This document shows, one piece after another, positions 26,181-33,380 of a DNA stretch of 64,000 bases; positions within the stretch are counted from its first letter, which is position 1, and each line of letters opens with the position of its first letter. The position numbers and the translations under genes were made by a program. Below the pieces are notes generated by a model. It made no database searches. It had not been told where the DNA came from and worked only from the letters and a program-made list of their open reading frames with translations. Source of the stretch: G963555815 sp965249615 [NCBI: bacterium] (GTDB taxonomy: Bacteria > UBA8248 > JACPRG01); assembly GCA_965249615.1 (NCBI GenBank), contig CBDFMI010000006.1, positions 1 through 64,000 on the forward strand, in the 5' to 3' direction.

Positions 26181-27401
26181 CTAGTTTACGGTCTTGAGAA
26201 TAGCGATAAGATACGCCTGATCCCGATCCCCTTTCAGGCTGTTACACGCCCCACATAACAGTTGTAGATTATCCAGGTGATCACTCCCGCCCTTGCTCTG
26301 GGGCACAATGTGGTCAGTGGTGAAATTGCGGAATGGAAAGGCCACCTTGCAACCTCCGCACAGTCCTTCCTGCTTCCCGAATAGAAGGTGCTTGTGGGTC
26401 CGATAACTGGGGAGCTTTCCATGATCCGTGCGCTTAGGAATATCGGATCGTCGGTTCGGTTTGAAATTGTGAAACAGGTCAATCTCCTTGCGGATTCGGA
26501 CCTGCACAAGATCGGCCGCCTTCTTAGATAGGTCTATGCCCACCCATTCCCGACCAAGGCGCTCAGCCGCCACGCAAGCTGTAGCGCATCCGGCGAACGG
26601 GTCCAGGATCATATCTCCCTCATTGCTACTGGATTTGATGATACGATCCAGGAGCTTGAGCGGCTTCTGAGTGGGGTAGCCGACGCGCTCTGTTTTATCA
26701 GAAGGCATGATCGGCTGAATAGTCCACCAATCCTCAGGATGTTTCCCGCGCTCATTGGGCCTGTAGCCTTCATATACTTTGTTGGAGCGGTAGGATTTAT
26801 CATAGCGACTCGCGCTCGAATTCAGAACGTCATCCGAATATGGAATCCTTACGGCATCGACGTTAAAGGTGGCGGTCTTGGTCTTTGAGTACCTGAGCAG
26901 GATATCGTGCTTGCGGGCAAAATCGGCTTTAGGTACGCCGCCTCCGCGATAGCACCATACAATCTCATTCCTGAAACGCCCCATTCCGAACACAGCATCC
27001 ATGAGCAGCTTGAGATAGTGGCTTGCCGTGGGATCGCAGTGTAGATAGATTGATCCTGCGTTCCTCAAAATCCGCCTCATCTCAAGCAGCCTCACGGCCA
27101 TCATGATGAGATACGACTTCATGCCCTTGCCGTGCGCCTCGCCAGTCGCCCCGACGACTGCATACACAGCCGGGTTTTGCTCGGCTATTTCCCCGTGCCA
27201 CGCATCGTCCACGTCGTCCAGGGTCCAGGTATCCTTGAAGGCCGCTCCCGCTGCCCCAGAGCCGATAGGGGCGCTATAGGTGCGGTTACTGTTGAAAGGC
27301 GGGTCCAGGTAGATCAGATCCACACATCCGCTGTTCATGCCGCGCATGATGTCGAGGTTGTCACCCGTCCACATCGTTCGGTTTTTCCAGTTGGGTTCCA
27401 T
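26181..27401 (-). CDS. DNA methyltransferase (beta class) fused to HNH endonuclease domain
   Basis: 406 residues. Methylase motif IV (YLDPPFNSN) sits at residues 32-39 and motif I (DPFAGCATACVAAERLG) near 265, the order of beta-class N6-adenine or N4-cytosine methylases. The central part (HCDPTASHYLKLLMDAVFG, VGYPTQKPLKLLDRII) is typical. The last 59 residues form an HNH nuclease: CGGC, FTTDHIVPQSKGGSDHLDNL, CGACNSLKGD, all key Cys, His and Asn present. A combined modification and nicking/cutting enzyme is inferred, for example a one-protein restriction-like or homing gene. It starts one base after the stop of the transposase N-half and no other restriction gene is near. Confidence 0.9.
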   Translation of the reverse strand: MEPNWKNRTMWTGDNLDIMRGMNSGCVDLIYLDPPFNSNRTYSAPIGSGAAGAAFKDTWTLDDVDDAWHGEIAEQNPAVYAVVGATGEAHGKGMKSYLIMMAVRLLEMRRILRNAGSIYLHCDPTASHYLKLLMDAVFGMGRFRNEIVWCYRGGGVPKADFARKHDILLRYSKTKTATFNVDAVRIPYSDDVLNSSASRYDKSYRSNKVYEGYRPNERGKHPEDWWTIQPIMPSDKTERVGYPTQKPLKLLDRIIKSSSNEGDMILDPFAGCATACVAAERLGREWVGIDLSKKAADLVQVRIRKEIDLFHNFKPNRRSDIPKRTDHGKLPSYRTHKHLLFGKQEGLCGGCKVAFPFRNFTTDHIVPQSKGGSDHLDNLQLLCGACNSLKGDRDQAYLIAILKTVN

Positions 27402-28118
27402 TCAATCATCATACCATTTGTCGTGACGGATGACCCTGTGGGGGAGAACCTTCGACATCCCGAGGTAGCCCTTGTACTCGTCCGTGATGAGCTCCGATTC
27501 GTGTGTCTTGATTCGATCCAGGACAAAGGCTCTCAGATTCTTGGCCTTCAAGCTCTTTTTGTTCACGGCTTTGGCCGTCACCCTTCCCCCTCGCTCCACA
27601 GCGCCGACTACAGGAGCCTTATCTGTTCCGCGGCCCCGCTTTGACGTGTCACCCCTCCGGCCTTTCCATTTCCGGGGCTTGCCGCCCACATAGGTTTCGT
27701 CCATCTCCACGATTCCGGTGAGCATATTCCTGTGTTCGCCCTGGGTCATGGACTTCCGTATCTGCATGGCGATGCGCCAGGCCGTGTTCTTGTTCACCTT
27801 GAGATCGCGCGAGAGTTGAAGGGCGGAAAGCCCCTTCTTGGCGTTCAGAATGAGATTGATTGCGAGAAACCATTTCTGAAGGGGCATATGCGTATGGTGA
27901 AATATGGTGGCGACTGTAACACTGAAGCCCGTTTTGCACTCGTAGCATCGCCACCGGTGCTGATTGCGAGCTACGTTGATGGAGCCGCAATAGGGGCAGC
28001 AAGGGTTGTCCCCCCATCGGGCTTTCTCAAGATGTTCGATGCAGGATTTTTGGTTTGGAAACCGTTCGAATATGTGTACAATATCCGCGACACTCCGCTC
28101 CTTGTTGGGGTTAACCGC
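27402..28118 (-). pseudogene. IS1595/ISXO2-type transposase, N-terminal part
   Basis: The frame opens at 28118 and shows KSCIEHLEKARWGDNPCC and PYCGSINVARNQHRWRCYEC, the zinc ribbon of this family, then TIFHHTHMPLQKWFLAINL. The DDE core has EMDETYVGGKPRKWKGRRG and ELITDEYKGYLGMSKVLP. It stops after KWYDD, just before the HTN-IE-W motif, which is found at about 25.8 kb instead. No ATG, GTG or TTG precedes the zinc ribbon; the first ATG is at 27885-27887. The gene is interrupted by the methyltransferase-HNH cargo. Confidence 0.85.
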
Positions 28119-28525
28119 TCATCCTGACGATGAACAATATACCCCTTCAAGGGCGGTGTGTCAAGACCTTAAAATGGGAAATTCCGATCTCTAAACACTC
28201 TCCGCTAGTCTCCTTACGTTTCGTTCCCAATCAGCATTCAATCCCTGGCCAAATCTAATCATTACCTCTAATAGAAGCTCATTTGTGGAAGTCAAAACCA
28301 TAGCGATAAAGGAAAGCAGCCCAGTCCATCAATCCGGAAAGGTTGGAGTCGGGCGAGGTTAGTTGGGGCCCGGACAATGAGCCTCCGCGCCAGATGGATC
28401 CCTCCTTCACAGCCGCACAGGCGTATGACTTTTTAGCTGGAAGGGGATTTCTGGGCCCGCCGCCGTCTCGGACTTGAGGGCTCTCTGCACTCCTTCACGA
28501 CTGACCCCATCACTCCGCCGTCTCA
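28119..28525. other. Non-coding stretch before the large inverted repeat
   Basis: No coding signs on either strand. GGGCGGTGTGTCAAGACC near 28152-28169 resembles an IS1595-type terminal repeat, which would place the right end of the insertion here; the matching left end was not found. AAGACCTTAAA inside it is the same motif as in the arrays that follow. Confidence 0.4.
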
Positions 28526-28605
28526 GGTATAAGACCTTAAAGACCTTTTAGACCTTATAAGGTCCTAAGACCTTAAAGACCTAAAGACGTTAAAGGGTCT
28601 ATACC
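28526..28605 (+). repeat. AAGACCTT-type repeat array, left arm
   Basis: About eight imperfect units of 8-10 bases (AAGACCTTA, AAGACCTTT, TAGACCTTA ...) run from GGTAT at 28526 to ATACC at 28605. The array contains the 14-base palindrome GACCTTATAAGGTC (28551-28564). Its mirror is at 29304-29395. Unlike CRISPR there are no unique spacers. Iterons of an origin or multiple operators are possible. Confidence 0.7.
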
Positions 28606-28900
28606 CTCTCACGCTCATCCCCTCAAAACCTCAGACTTTCATCCTCGATGCCCTCTTACTCGACCTCCTGAGCCCTTGCCTAAATTCACCCATCCCCCGT
28701 CCCATACCTTCAGACCTGCCTAAAGGCCAAGGTCTCAAGAGATTCAGGACTGAATGGGTGAAGGGAATGAGATAAACGCGAGAGCCGAGAAAAACGTTAT
28801 GGCTCGGACGGACGGCCGAGGTCCGCGCCGCCTTGCCACCCCTCCCCCCGTGGGGGATGCAGAGCCCCGAACCCCCCCCTCCGTTCACAGTTCGTTCACA
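28606..28900 (+). repeat. Left arm of large inverted repeat
   Basis: 28763-28861 is a perfect 99-base reverse complement of 29074-29172, and similarity continues outward to about 28700 (one indel, few changes) and more weakly to the repeat arrays. The arm ends with C-rich DNA and a TTCACA pair. A minus-strand open frame across it (28631-28888) has no coding character. Confidence 0.9.
28884..28900 (+). promoter_or_regulatory. TTCACA-N5-TTCACA site, copy 2
   Basis: Same hexamer pair and spacing as copy 1, at the inner end of the left arm, 53 bases from the central palindrome. Exactly mirrored by copy 3 about 28967. Confidence 0.65.
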
Positions 28901-28952
28901 GTCCGGGGGACGTAGGGCAAAAAAGGGTTGATAGCAAAGGGAATCCAGGTGG

Positions 28953-28981
28953 GACGCAGGGGATTATCAATCCCCTGCGTC
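28953..28981. repeat. Central 29-nt palindrome
   Basis: GACGCAGGGGATT, spacer ATC, then its exact reverse complement. It is the symmetry centre (28967) of both the TTCACA pairs and the large inverted repeat. Its inner GGGGATTGATAATCC also occurs at 23979-23993. A second perfect palindrome, GTTGAC-T-GTCAAC, lies at 28995-29007. It could be a telomere-resolution, origin or regulator site. Confidence 0.85.
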
Positions 28982-29033
28982 TTCCCTGAGTTCGGTTGAC
29001 TGTCAACGCCTTTCAGTTCTACCTAGCCCGGAG

Positions 29034-29050
29034 TGTGAAGAGAATGTGAA
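29034..29050 (-). promoter_or_regulatory. TTCACA-N5-TTCACA site, copy 3
   Basis: Read on the minus strand: TTCACA, five bases, TTCACA. Mirror image of copy 2 at equal distance from 28967. Confidence 0.65.
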
Positions 29051-29303
29051 CGGAGGGGGGGAGTTCGGGCCCTTGCATCCCCCACGGGGGGAGGGGTGGC
29101 AAGGCGGCGCGGACCTCGGCCGTCCGTCCGAGCCATAACGTTTTTCTCGGCTCTCGCGTTTATCTCATTCCCCTCACCCATTCAGTCCTGAATCTCTTGA
29201 GACCTTGGGCCTTTAGGCAGGTCTGAAGGTATGGGGCTGAGAAGGTGGGAATCCGGGCAAGGGCTCATGGGGTCGAGTAAGAGGGTCAGAACGTGGGACG
29301 GAG
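29051..29303 (-). repeat. Right arm of large inverted repeat
   Basis: Perfect inverted identity with the left arm over 29074-29172, high similarity to about 29242, then divergence toward the repeat array. No gene is seen inside. Confidence 0.9.
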
Positions 29304-29395
29304 GGTATAAAAGCCTTTAGGACCTTAAAAGCTCTATAACGTCTTTAGGTCTTTAGGACCTTATAAGGTCTTTAAGGTCTTAAGGGTCTTATACC
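29304..29395 (-). repeat. AAGACCTT-type repeat array, right arm
   Basis: Mirror of the left array, starting GGTAT and ending ATACC, with the same palindrome GACCTTATAAGGTC at 29357-29370 and several TTTAAGGTCTT units. Unit order and number differ from the left array, so the arms evolved separately here. Confidence 0.7.
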
Positions 29396-29868
29396 TGGGG
29401 CGGATTCTTCGGGAAGGTGGAGCGGTTCATCCTGGCCCGGAGGAATTGCCAAGCGAAGGACGGGCCCCAGACAGATGGGCCCTTGGGTGGAATTACAAGC
29501 TGGCCCTGGCGGGCGCGAGACCTCAAAACCTCACTCCCGGTGATGGGCGGCCCAGAGGGCTCCGTGTTAATGGATGAGCCGTTGTCTAGGCGGACCACGT
29601 TGAAGGGCGGCGAGCCCTTCGGGCTGATGGGCCACCTGTCAGTCAAGTATTTCCTGAAGCTGAAGGGGCCCAAGTTGAACACGCGGGCGCGGCAGACTCC
29701 GTTGAAATTGTCGCTGATATAAACCCTCTCTTCTTTCCCCCAACGCCAAGGGCGACCATGCCACGCGAGGCGGTAGGGGAACCCGCCCTTGAACCTGTAA
29801 AGGCCCTCAAAACCCTTGAACATCTGGGCCGTCTTCCCCTCGCGGCGGTGGCGCGTCTCAATTCTCAT
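29389..29868 (-). CDS. Hypothetical phage protein
   Basis: 159 residues; AAAAGGGGGAACG precedes the ATG at 29868. Basic and aromatic-rich (GLYRFKGGFPYRLAWHGRPW, KEERVYISDNFNGVCRARVF, GPFSFRKYLTDRWP). I do not recognise it. It is the last gene of a three-gene leftward operon starting at 30277 and ends inside the right repeat array. Confidence 0.55.
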   Translation of the reverse strand: MRIETRHRREGKTAQMFKGFEGLYRFKGGFPYRLAWHGRPWRWGKEERVYISDNFNGVCRARVFNLGPFSFRKYLTDRWPISPKGSPPFNVVRLDNGSSINTEPSGPPITGSEVLRSRARQGQLVIPPKGPSVWGPSFAWQFLRARMNRSTFPKNPPQV

Positions 29869-29879
29869 CGTTCCCCCTT

Positions 29880-30065
29880 TTAGCCTTCAGAATAGAGCCA
29901 CGGGGCGATCTTCAAGGCGAGCCACGTCCGGGCCTCGTTGATTCTGCCCTTGATTCTCCGCCAGATGGTGGGCTCTGTCGGGGAGGTCTTCAAGAACGGG
30001 GATTCCCCGACGTTATTGGCAAGCTCCTGCGCCCATCGCTCGTTGTAAAACTTGTGAATTATCAC
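29880..30065 (-). CDS. Hypothetical small phage protein
   Basis: 61 residues (MIIHKFYNERWAQELANNVG, then TIWRRIKGRINEARTWLALK), mostly helical and basic. Its ATG overlaps the stop of the ribbon-helix-helix gene (ATGA), indicating co-translation. No family recognised. Confidence 0.55.
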   Translation of the reverse strand: MIIHKFYNERWAQELANNVGESPFLKTSPTEPTIWRRIKGRINEARTWLALKIAPWLYSEG

Positions 30066-30277
30066 CGTCTCTCCCTCCTGAGCCAGTTCTTCACGATTTC
30101 CCGGATCAACGCGCTTCTGGAGATTCCCCGCTTCTCCGCCGCCCGGTCCAGAGCCCCCAGGTCCCCGTCTAGGAACGCGGCCTTTATCACCTGAAGCATG
30201 GGGCCGCCTGGGCCTGAAAGGGGCGGACGCCCCGCGCCCGGCATTTTTCCACCTCGTCCGTTGGGCTTCTTCTTCAT
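30062..30277 (-). CDS. Ribbon-helix-helix-like DNA-binding protein
   Basis: 71 residues with a basic, Gly/Pro-rich start (KKKPNGRGGKMPGAGRPP), a possible strand MLQVIKAAFLD and the helix pair LGALDRAAEKRGISRSALIR-EIVKNWLRR. This matches CopG/Arc-type regulators, in which the short strand binds DNA as a dimer. It is divergent from the gene at 30410, with a promoter between them, so it may regulate that intergenic region. Confidence 0.6.
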   Translation of the reverse strand: MKKKPNGRGGKMPGAGRPPLSGPGGPMLQVIKAAFLDGDLGALDRAAEKRGISRSALIREIVKNWLRRERR

Positions 30278-30328
30278 ACCCCTGGAATATGGCCTAAATC
30301 TTTTTTGATTGCAAGGCCCATTTTTCTA

Positions 30329-30358
30329 TTGACACGATAGATTAGATGACCATATATT
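30329..30358 (+). promoter_or_regulatory. Promoter of the rightward 30410 operon
   Basis: TTGACA (30329-30334), 18-base spacer, TATATT (30353-30358), in a notably AT-rich stretch, about 50 bases before the start. The best sigma70-like promoter in the phage segment. Confidence 0.6.
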
Positions 30359-30409
30359 CTATTTAGGTTTTGGGGTTGGCCCAGGCCGCAACGAGAAGGA
30401 GGACTGACA

Positions 30410-31060
30410 ATGGGGATCACGATTCATTTTAAGCTCAGGTTTAAGGGGTCAGAAGAAGAGGCAAAAGGAACCCTGGAAAAGCTCAGGGTTGAGGCAAAGG
30501 CTCTGCCTTTTGCCGATGTCTCTGACATTCACCCCCTCTGGCCGGATTTCGATAATTGTCCGGAGCGGGACAGGTGGGCGTCAATCCAATATCAAACCTA
30601 CAAAGAAACCCCCATGACACTTGAAGAAGCTGTGGGGTTTGGGTGGTCCCAGGATAGATGGGAAAAAGAAAAGCCCGTCTCTAGCATCGGGATTTCCCCT
30701 TCAAAAGGGTGGTATTTCGAGGCCGATCCAGGCGAGGGGAGCGAGCCCGTCAACGTTGGTCTAGCCATCTACCCCCGCAGTCGCATCTGGAAAGGCGGGG
30801 CCTTCTGCAAAACCCAATACGCAGAGGACTTTTTCGCCGCCCATGCGTTGGTGGTGGCCTTGCTGGACCTATGCCAACTCCACGGAATCCTTGCTTCGGT
30901 TCACGATGAGGGCGGCTATTGGCGGAGCCGAAACTTGGGCCAACTGGCGGCCGCTTTCGGGGAAAGCACGGCCATGATTTCCAGTTTCGCCAGAAAGCTC
31001 CAAGGACAATTTGGAAAAGAGAATGTTGGCGGTAAGGCTGTGGAGTTATTGGCAAGTTAG
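30410..31060 (+). CDS. Uncharacterised protein with KTQ and DEGGYW motifs
   Basis: 216 residues, GAGAAGGAGG before the ATG. It opens GITIHFKLRFKGSEEEAKG, has a central GKGWYFEADPGEGSEP region, GGAFCKTQYAEDFFAAHALV and GILASVHDEGGYWRSRNLGQ. I associate this layout (MGITIH- start, KTQ, then V-DEG-YW) with an uncharacterised family found in varied bacteria. No catalytic role is known to me. It leads a short rightward operon with two further small genes and a terminator. Confidence 0.65.
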   Translation: MGITIHFKLRFKGSEEEAKGTLEKLRVEAKALPFADVSDIHPLWPDFDNCPERDRWASIQYQTYKETPMTLEEAVGFGWSQDRWEKEKPVSSIGISPSKGWYFEADPGEGSEPVNVGLAIYPRSRIWKGGAFCKTQYAEDFFAAHALVVALLDLCQLHGILASVHDEGGYWRSRNLGQLAAAFGESTAMISSFARKLQGQFGKENVGGKAVELLAS

Positions 31061-31113
31061 GGGCCTTAAATTGGGGCCGGGCGATGGGGTCCGGCCCTTT
31101 GGAGGATTCTAAA

Positions 31114-31320
31114 ATGGGAAAGATTCTAAGGTGCCCCGAATGCAAAGAGGAAGACGCGAACATCCAGGAGGTTGCGAAGGTCTGGAATGAGGTCAGCCTG
31201 GATGAAGACGGGGCTGTGGTTTTGGATCGTCAGTCCGGCGACCTGGAAAATATCGGGTGGCTTTGCGCTAGTTGTGATGCGGAGTTTCACAACCTCGACC
31301 TTTTGATCGTCAACGCCTGA
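31114..31320 (+). CDS. Small zinc-ribbon-like phage protein
   Basis: 68 residues from the ATG at 31114 (GGAGG eleven bases upstream; an earlier in-frame ATG at 31084 lacks one). CPEC near the start and CASC near residue 50 could bind one zinc. The middle (VSLDEDGAVVLDRQSGDLEN) is acidic. Second gene of the 30410 operon. Confidence 0.6.
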   Translation: MGKILRCPECKEEDANIQEVAKVWNEVSLDEDGAVVLDRQSGDLENIGWLCASCDAEFHNLDLLIVNA

Positions 31321-31332
31321 AAGGAGGAAGAA

Positions 31333-31527
31333 ATGGCAACCCATGAGATCACGGGGAAAGAATTGGATGTCTGCATTCCAGAAGAAGGGGCCTGGGGCGA
31401 GCTCTTAGGCGTGGGCCCCGTCCTGGTGTTAATCCCTTCAAACCCCAACGGCCGCATCCGAGCCTTTGAGTCTCACAACGTGGACTCTGGGGAATTGGTG
31501 ACGGCAATCGTGGACGAGGGGAAATAA
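31333..31527 (+). CDS. Hypothetical small phage protein
   Basis: 64 residues after AAAGGAGGAAGAA. Compact beta-rich composition (ATHEITGKELDVCIPEEGAW, VGPVLVLIPSNPNGRIRAFE). Last gene before the terminator. Function unknown. Confidence 0.6.
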   Translation: MATHEITGKELDVCIPEEGAWGELLGVGPVLVLIPSNPNGRIRAFESHNVDSGELVTAIVDEGK

Positions 31528-31549
31528 GGCCGCTTGTGCCCTTGCATCT

Positions 31550-31581
31550 GGGGGAGGGGGGAGACCCCTTCCCCCTTTTTT
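31550..31581 (+). terminator. Intrinsic terminator of the 30410-31527 operon
   Basis: G-rich arm GGGGGAGGGG, short loop, complementary CCCCTTCCCCC and a run of six T. It closes the rightward operon and lies in front of the end of the opposing operon. Confidence 0.8.
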
Positions 31582-31601
31582 GTGCCCGTGTCGGCTCCCC
31601 C

Positions 31602-31961
31602 CTACATAATCCCCGTTGGGATCTTGTTTCGGATCGTCTGCAATTCCTCATTGATCTGGCCAAGGTCCCCCGACATCGTTTTGAGGACCCCCAAGGTTTC
31701 ACGCTGGACCTCAACGAAAGTCCCCAGGACCTCGCGGAGTGCCCGCGCTTCTTCAAGATGGACGTTGAGGGCCCCATAGATCGCGGTCGCGGCCCCGGCG
31801 ACCCGGCGGACCTCTATCGTCTGTCTTTCGATGGCCCGGACGTGGGCAAGATGGATCTCACAGGCCATCCCCACGTCGTCCCGCTTTTGCCTTACAGTCA
31901 ACTGGAAGGCCCTGAGCCAATTTTCCAGCGTGTCCAAGGTGTGGGGCTTTGTCTCCTTCAT
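31602..31961 (-). CDS. Coiled-coil phage protein, hypothetical
   Basis: 119 residues with GGAGGGAAAAGG before the ATG. Almost entirely helical: LENWLRAFQLTVRQKRDDVG, HLAHVRAIERQTIEVRRVAG, LREVLGTFVEVQRETLGVLK. It is the last gene of the long leftward operon that begins at 34385. No family known. Confidence 0.6.
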   Translation of the reverse strand: MKETKPHTLDTLENWLRAFQLTVRQKRDDVGMACEIHLAHVRAIERQTIEVRRVAGAATAIYGALNVHLEEARALREVLGTFVEVQRETLGVLKTMSGDLGQINEELQTIRNKIPTGIM

Positions 31962-32005
31962 CCTTTTCCCTCCTTCCCATCAAGCGGGTATCCCATCACC
32001 CGGTT

Positions 32006-32386
32006 CTACCTGAGCCCGTGGTCGTGTTCCCTCTTGGGCCCATCAGGCCGATCTTGCCGGAGTGCGGCCTTTAGTATTTCTTCGGCTTCAAGCACAAGGC
32101 TCTGCTCAAAGTCTGGCGAGCCCAACCACTCTTCAAGTTTCTTTCTCGCCTTCTCGGCCTCCGTCTCAAGCTCCGCCAGGAGTTGCCCGCACGTCTTCCA
32201 GGTGGTCCCCATCACCCCGCCCTCGTCCAAGTCCATCCCTAAAGCTAGACACGCCCTCTTCCTGGCAGACCTTAATGATTTCTCGGTCTGATCACACCCA
32301 TCGCCCAGGTTGGCAATCGCCAGTTCCATGGCCGAGATGCTTTCATGGCAAGCGGCCGCGAGTTCGTTTATTGAAAGCTCGCCCAT
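32006..32386 (-). CDS. Hypothetical helical phage protein (MGEL start)
   Basis: 126 residues from the ATG at 32386, overlapping the previous gene's stop (TGATG). The first residues (MGELSINELAAACHES) resemble the tiny protein at 33491-33592 (MGELTSDELHTACEG), suggesting duplication inside the operon. The remainder is charged helix (LLAELETEAEKARKKLEEWL). Confidence 0.6.
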   Translation of the reverse strand: MGELSINELAAACHESISAMELAIANLGDGCDQTEKSLRSARKRACLALGMDLDEGGVMGTTWKTCGQLLAELETEAEKARKKLEEWLGSPDFEQSLVLEAEEILKAALRQDRPDGPKREHDHGLR

Positions 32387-32529
32387 CACTCCCCCTTCGC
32401 CTTTTCAACTGCCCGTTTAAGAATTAGATGGGCCTCAACCACCTTGTCGTCGTCCGGGTTGATTCCGCCGAGCCACTCTTTGAGTAAATCCATGGCCTCT
32501 TCAGCATCATCCAGTAATTCGTTGCCCAT
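32386..32529 (-). CDS. 47-residue hypothetical phage protein
   Basis: MGNELLDDAEEAMDLLKEWL, GGINPDDDKVVEAHLILKRA: acidic, helical. Ribosome site GGAGGGCTTG lies upstream. LLKEWLGG / KLEEWLGS links it with the next gene. No known function. Confidence 0.55.
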   Translation of the reverse strand: MGNELLDDAEEAMDLLKEWLGGINPDDDKVVEAHLILKRAVEKAKGE

Positions 32530-32538
32530 CAAGCCCTC

Positions 32539-32655
32539 CTAGTTCCAGTTCGCCGGGTGGCTCTTCAAGATATAGACGTCAATGTCTATCTCTTCGCAGT
32601 TGCATTCTTCCAGGGGGACGTCGTTCTTCCCGTAGGGGCAATCGTCGTCATGCAC
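32539..32655 (-). CDS. Possible small protein, start uncertain
   Basis: The frame reads VELELVHDDDCPYGKNDVPL and EECNCEEIDIDVYILKSHPA before a stop at 32539-32541, protein-like with Cys in CPYG and CNC. The only in-frame start near is a GTG at 32655. It may instead be the continuation of the membrane protein at 32660-32851 after a one-base slip. Confidence 0.4.
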   Translation of the reverse strand: MHDDDCPYGKNDVPLEECNCEEIDIDVYILKSHPANWN

Positions 32656-32659
32656 AAGT

Positions 32660-32851
32660 TCAAGCTCGACCTCGCTCCCCCCTCCACCTATAAGAAAACA
32701 CAAAAACAAAAAGCACCCCCACCCCCGCGACCACAGCCACCGGGAGGACGTTCACCACGAAAAGGAACCCGATCAACCGCATGAGGGCGTCCCAGGGGGC
32801 GGCCTGGATTGCTTGCCATCCAAGAGACAGCCCTTCCACAAACCCCATCAC
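32660..32851 (-). CDS. Small membrane protein
   Basis: 63 residues: an amphipathic start (FVEGLSLGWQAIQAAPWDAL) and one or two membrane segments (MRLIGFLFVVNVLPVAVVAG, VGVLFVFVFS). The C-terminus RWRGERGRA looks like a frame end caused by an indel. It overlaps the upstream gene's stop. A holin-like role cannot be shown. Confidence 0.5.
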   Translation of the reverse strand: MMGFVEGLSLGWQAIQAAPWDALMRLIGFLFVVNVLPVAVVAGVGVLFVFVFSYRWRGERGRA

Positions 32852-33132
32852 GCCTCCTTTTTCCTTCTCTCTGTTTCTTCCTCTATGGCCTTATCACAAC
32901 AAACCGGGGACCCGTTTTCATCTAAGGCCGCCTCCCACCCGTAGCCACAAAATGAACACTCAATACTGGTGTCCCAAACAACATGGACATCAGATATTTC
33001 ATCAACGTGCCTATTTATTTCGGCCCGGAGCTTTTGGCAGTTCTCGCGTGATTCATCTGGCGTGGGAGTGGAAATCTTGTTTTCGTAGGGGTAAACCACC
33101 GCCCTAAAATTACTCCTAACCTCCTTTTTCAC
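32848..33132 (-). CDS. Hypothetical phage protein with cysteine knuckles
   Basis: 94 residues from a GTG at 33132 that follows the previous stop directly. KEVRSNFRAVVYPYENKIST, then IECSFCGYGWEAALDENGSP and VCCDKAIEEE. The CxxC and CC pairs could bind zinc. It lies in the middle of the leftward small-gene operon. Confidence 0.6.
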   Translation of the reverse strand: MKKEVRSNFRAVVYPYENKISTPTPDESRENCQKLRAEINRHVDEISDVHVVWDTSIECSFCGYGWEAALDENGSPVCCDKAIEEETERRKKEA

Positions 33133-33368
33133 TCACGCCTCCCTTCCGGCTTGGGTGAGGGTGTAGGTCACAAAAGAATATCTGTATGTTTGGTTGGTTG
33201 AAATGAGCCTTATTCTGTCCATCCAATAAAATTCTTCCGGCGGAATCCGAACTTTTTTTCATCACAACCCCCAACCAAATAGGCCGTGCTTGTGTCGTGG
33301 TGAAAGACTAACTCCCACCCCTTCTTCATCAACTCCACGACCTCTCGCTGGCGGGGGGATAGGTTCAT
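33133..33368 (-). CDS. Hypothetical phage protein read across an A7 slip
   Basis: Starts NLSPRQREVVELMKKGWELV and runs to VGGCDEKK. In that frame it ends at 33210. At the run of seven A (33253-33259 on the complement) the -1/+2 frame carries a much more protein-like continuation, VRIPPEEFYWMDRIRLISTN and QTYRYSFVTYTLTQAGREA, ending exactly before the next gene at 33133. A AAA AAG is also a classical slippery heptamer. Either programmed frameshifting or a homopolymer error explains this. Its start and ribosome site match the left-operon gene at 25293. Confidence 0.55.
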
Positions 33369-33380
33369 TCGCAAGCCTCC

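Noticed and set aside
28631-28888. Minus-strand open frame in the left inverted-repeat arm
   Set aside because: It lies in repeat DNA, has no ribosome site, and the mirrored arm does not keep the frame.
28526-29395. CRISPR-like repeat array
   Set aside because: Units are 8-10 bases, imperfect and adjacent, with no unique spacers and no cas genes.
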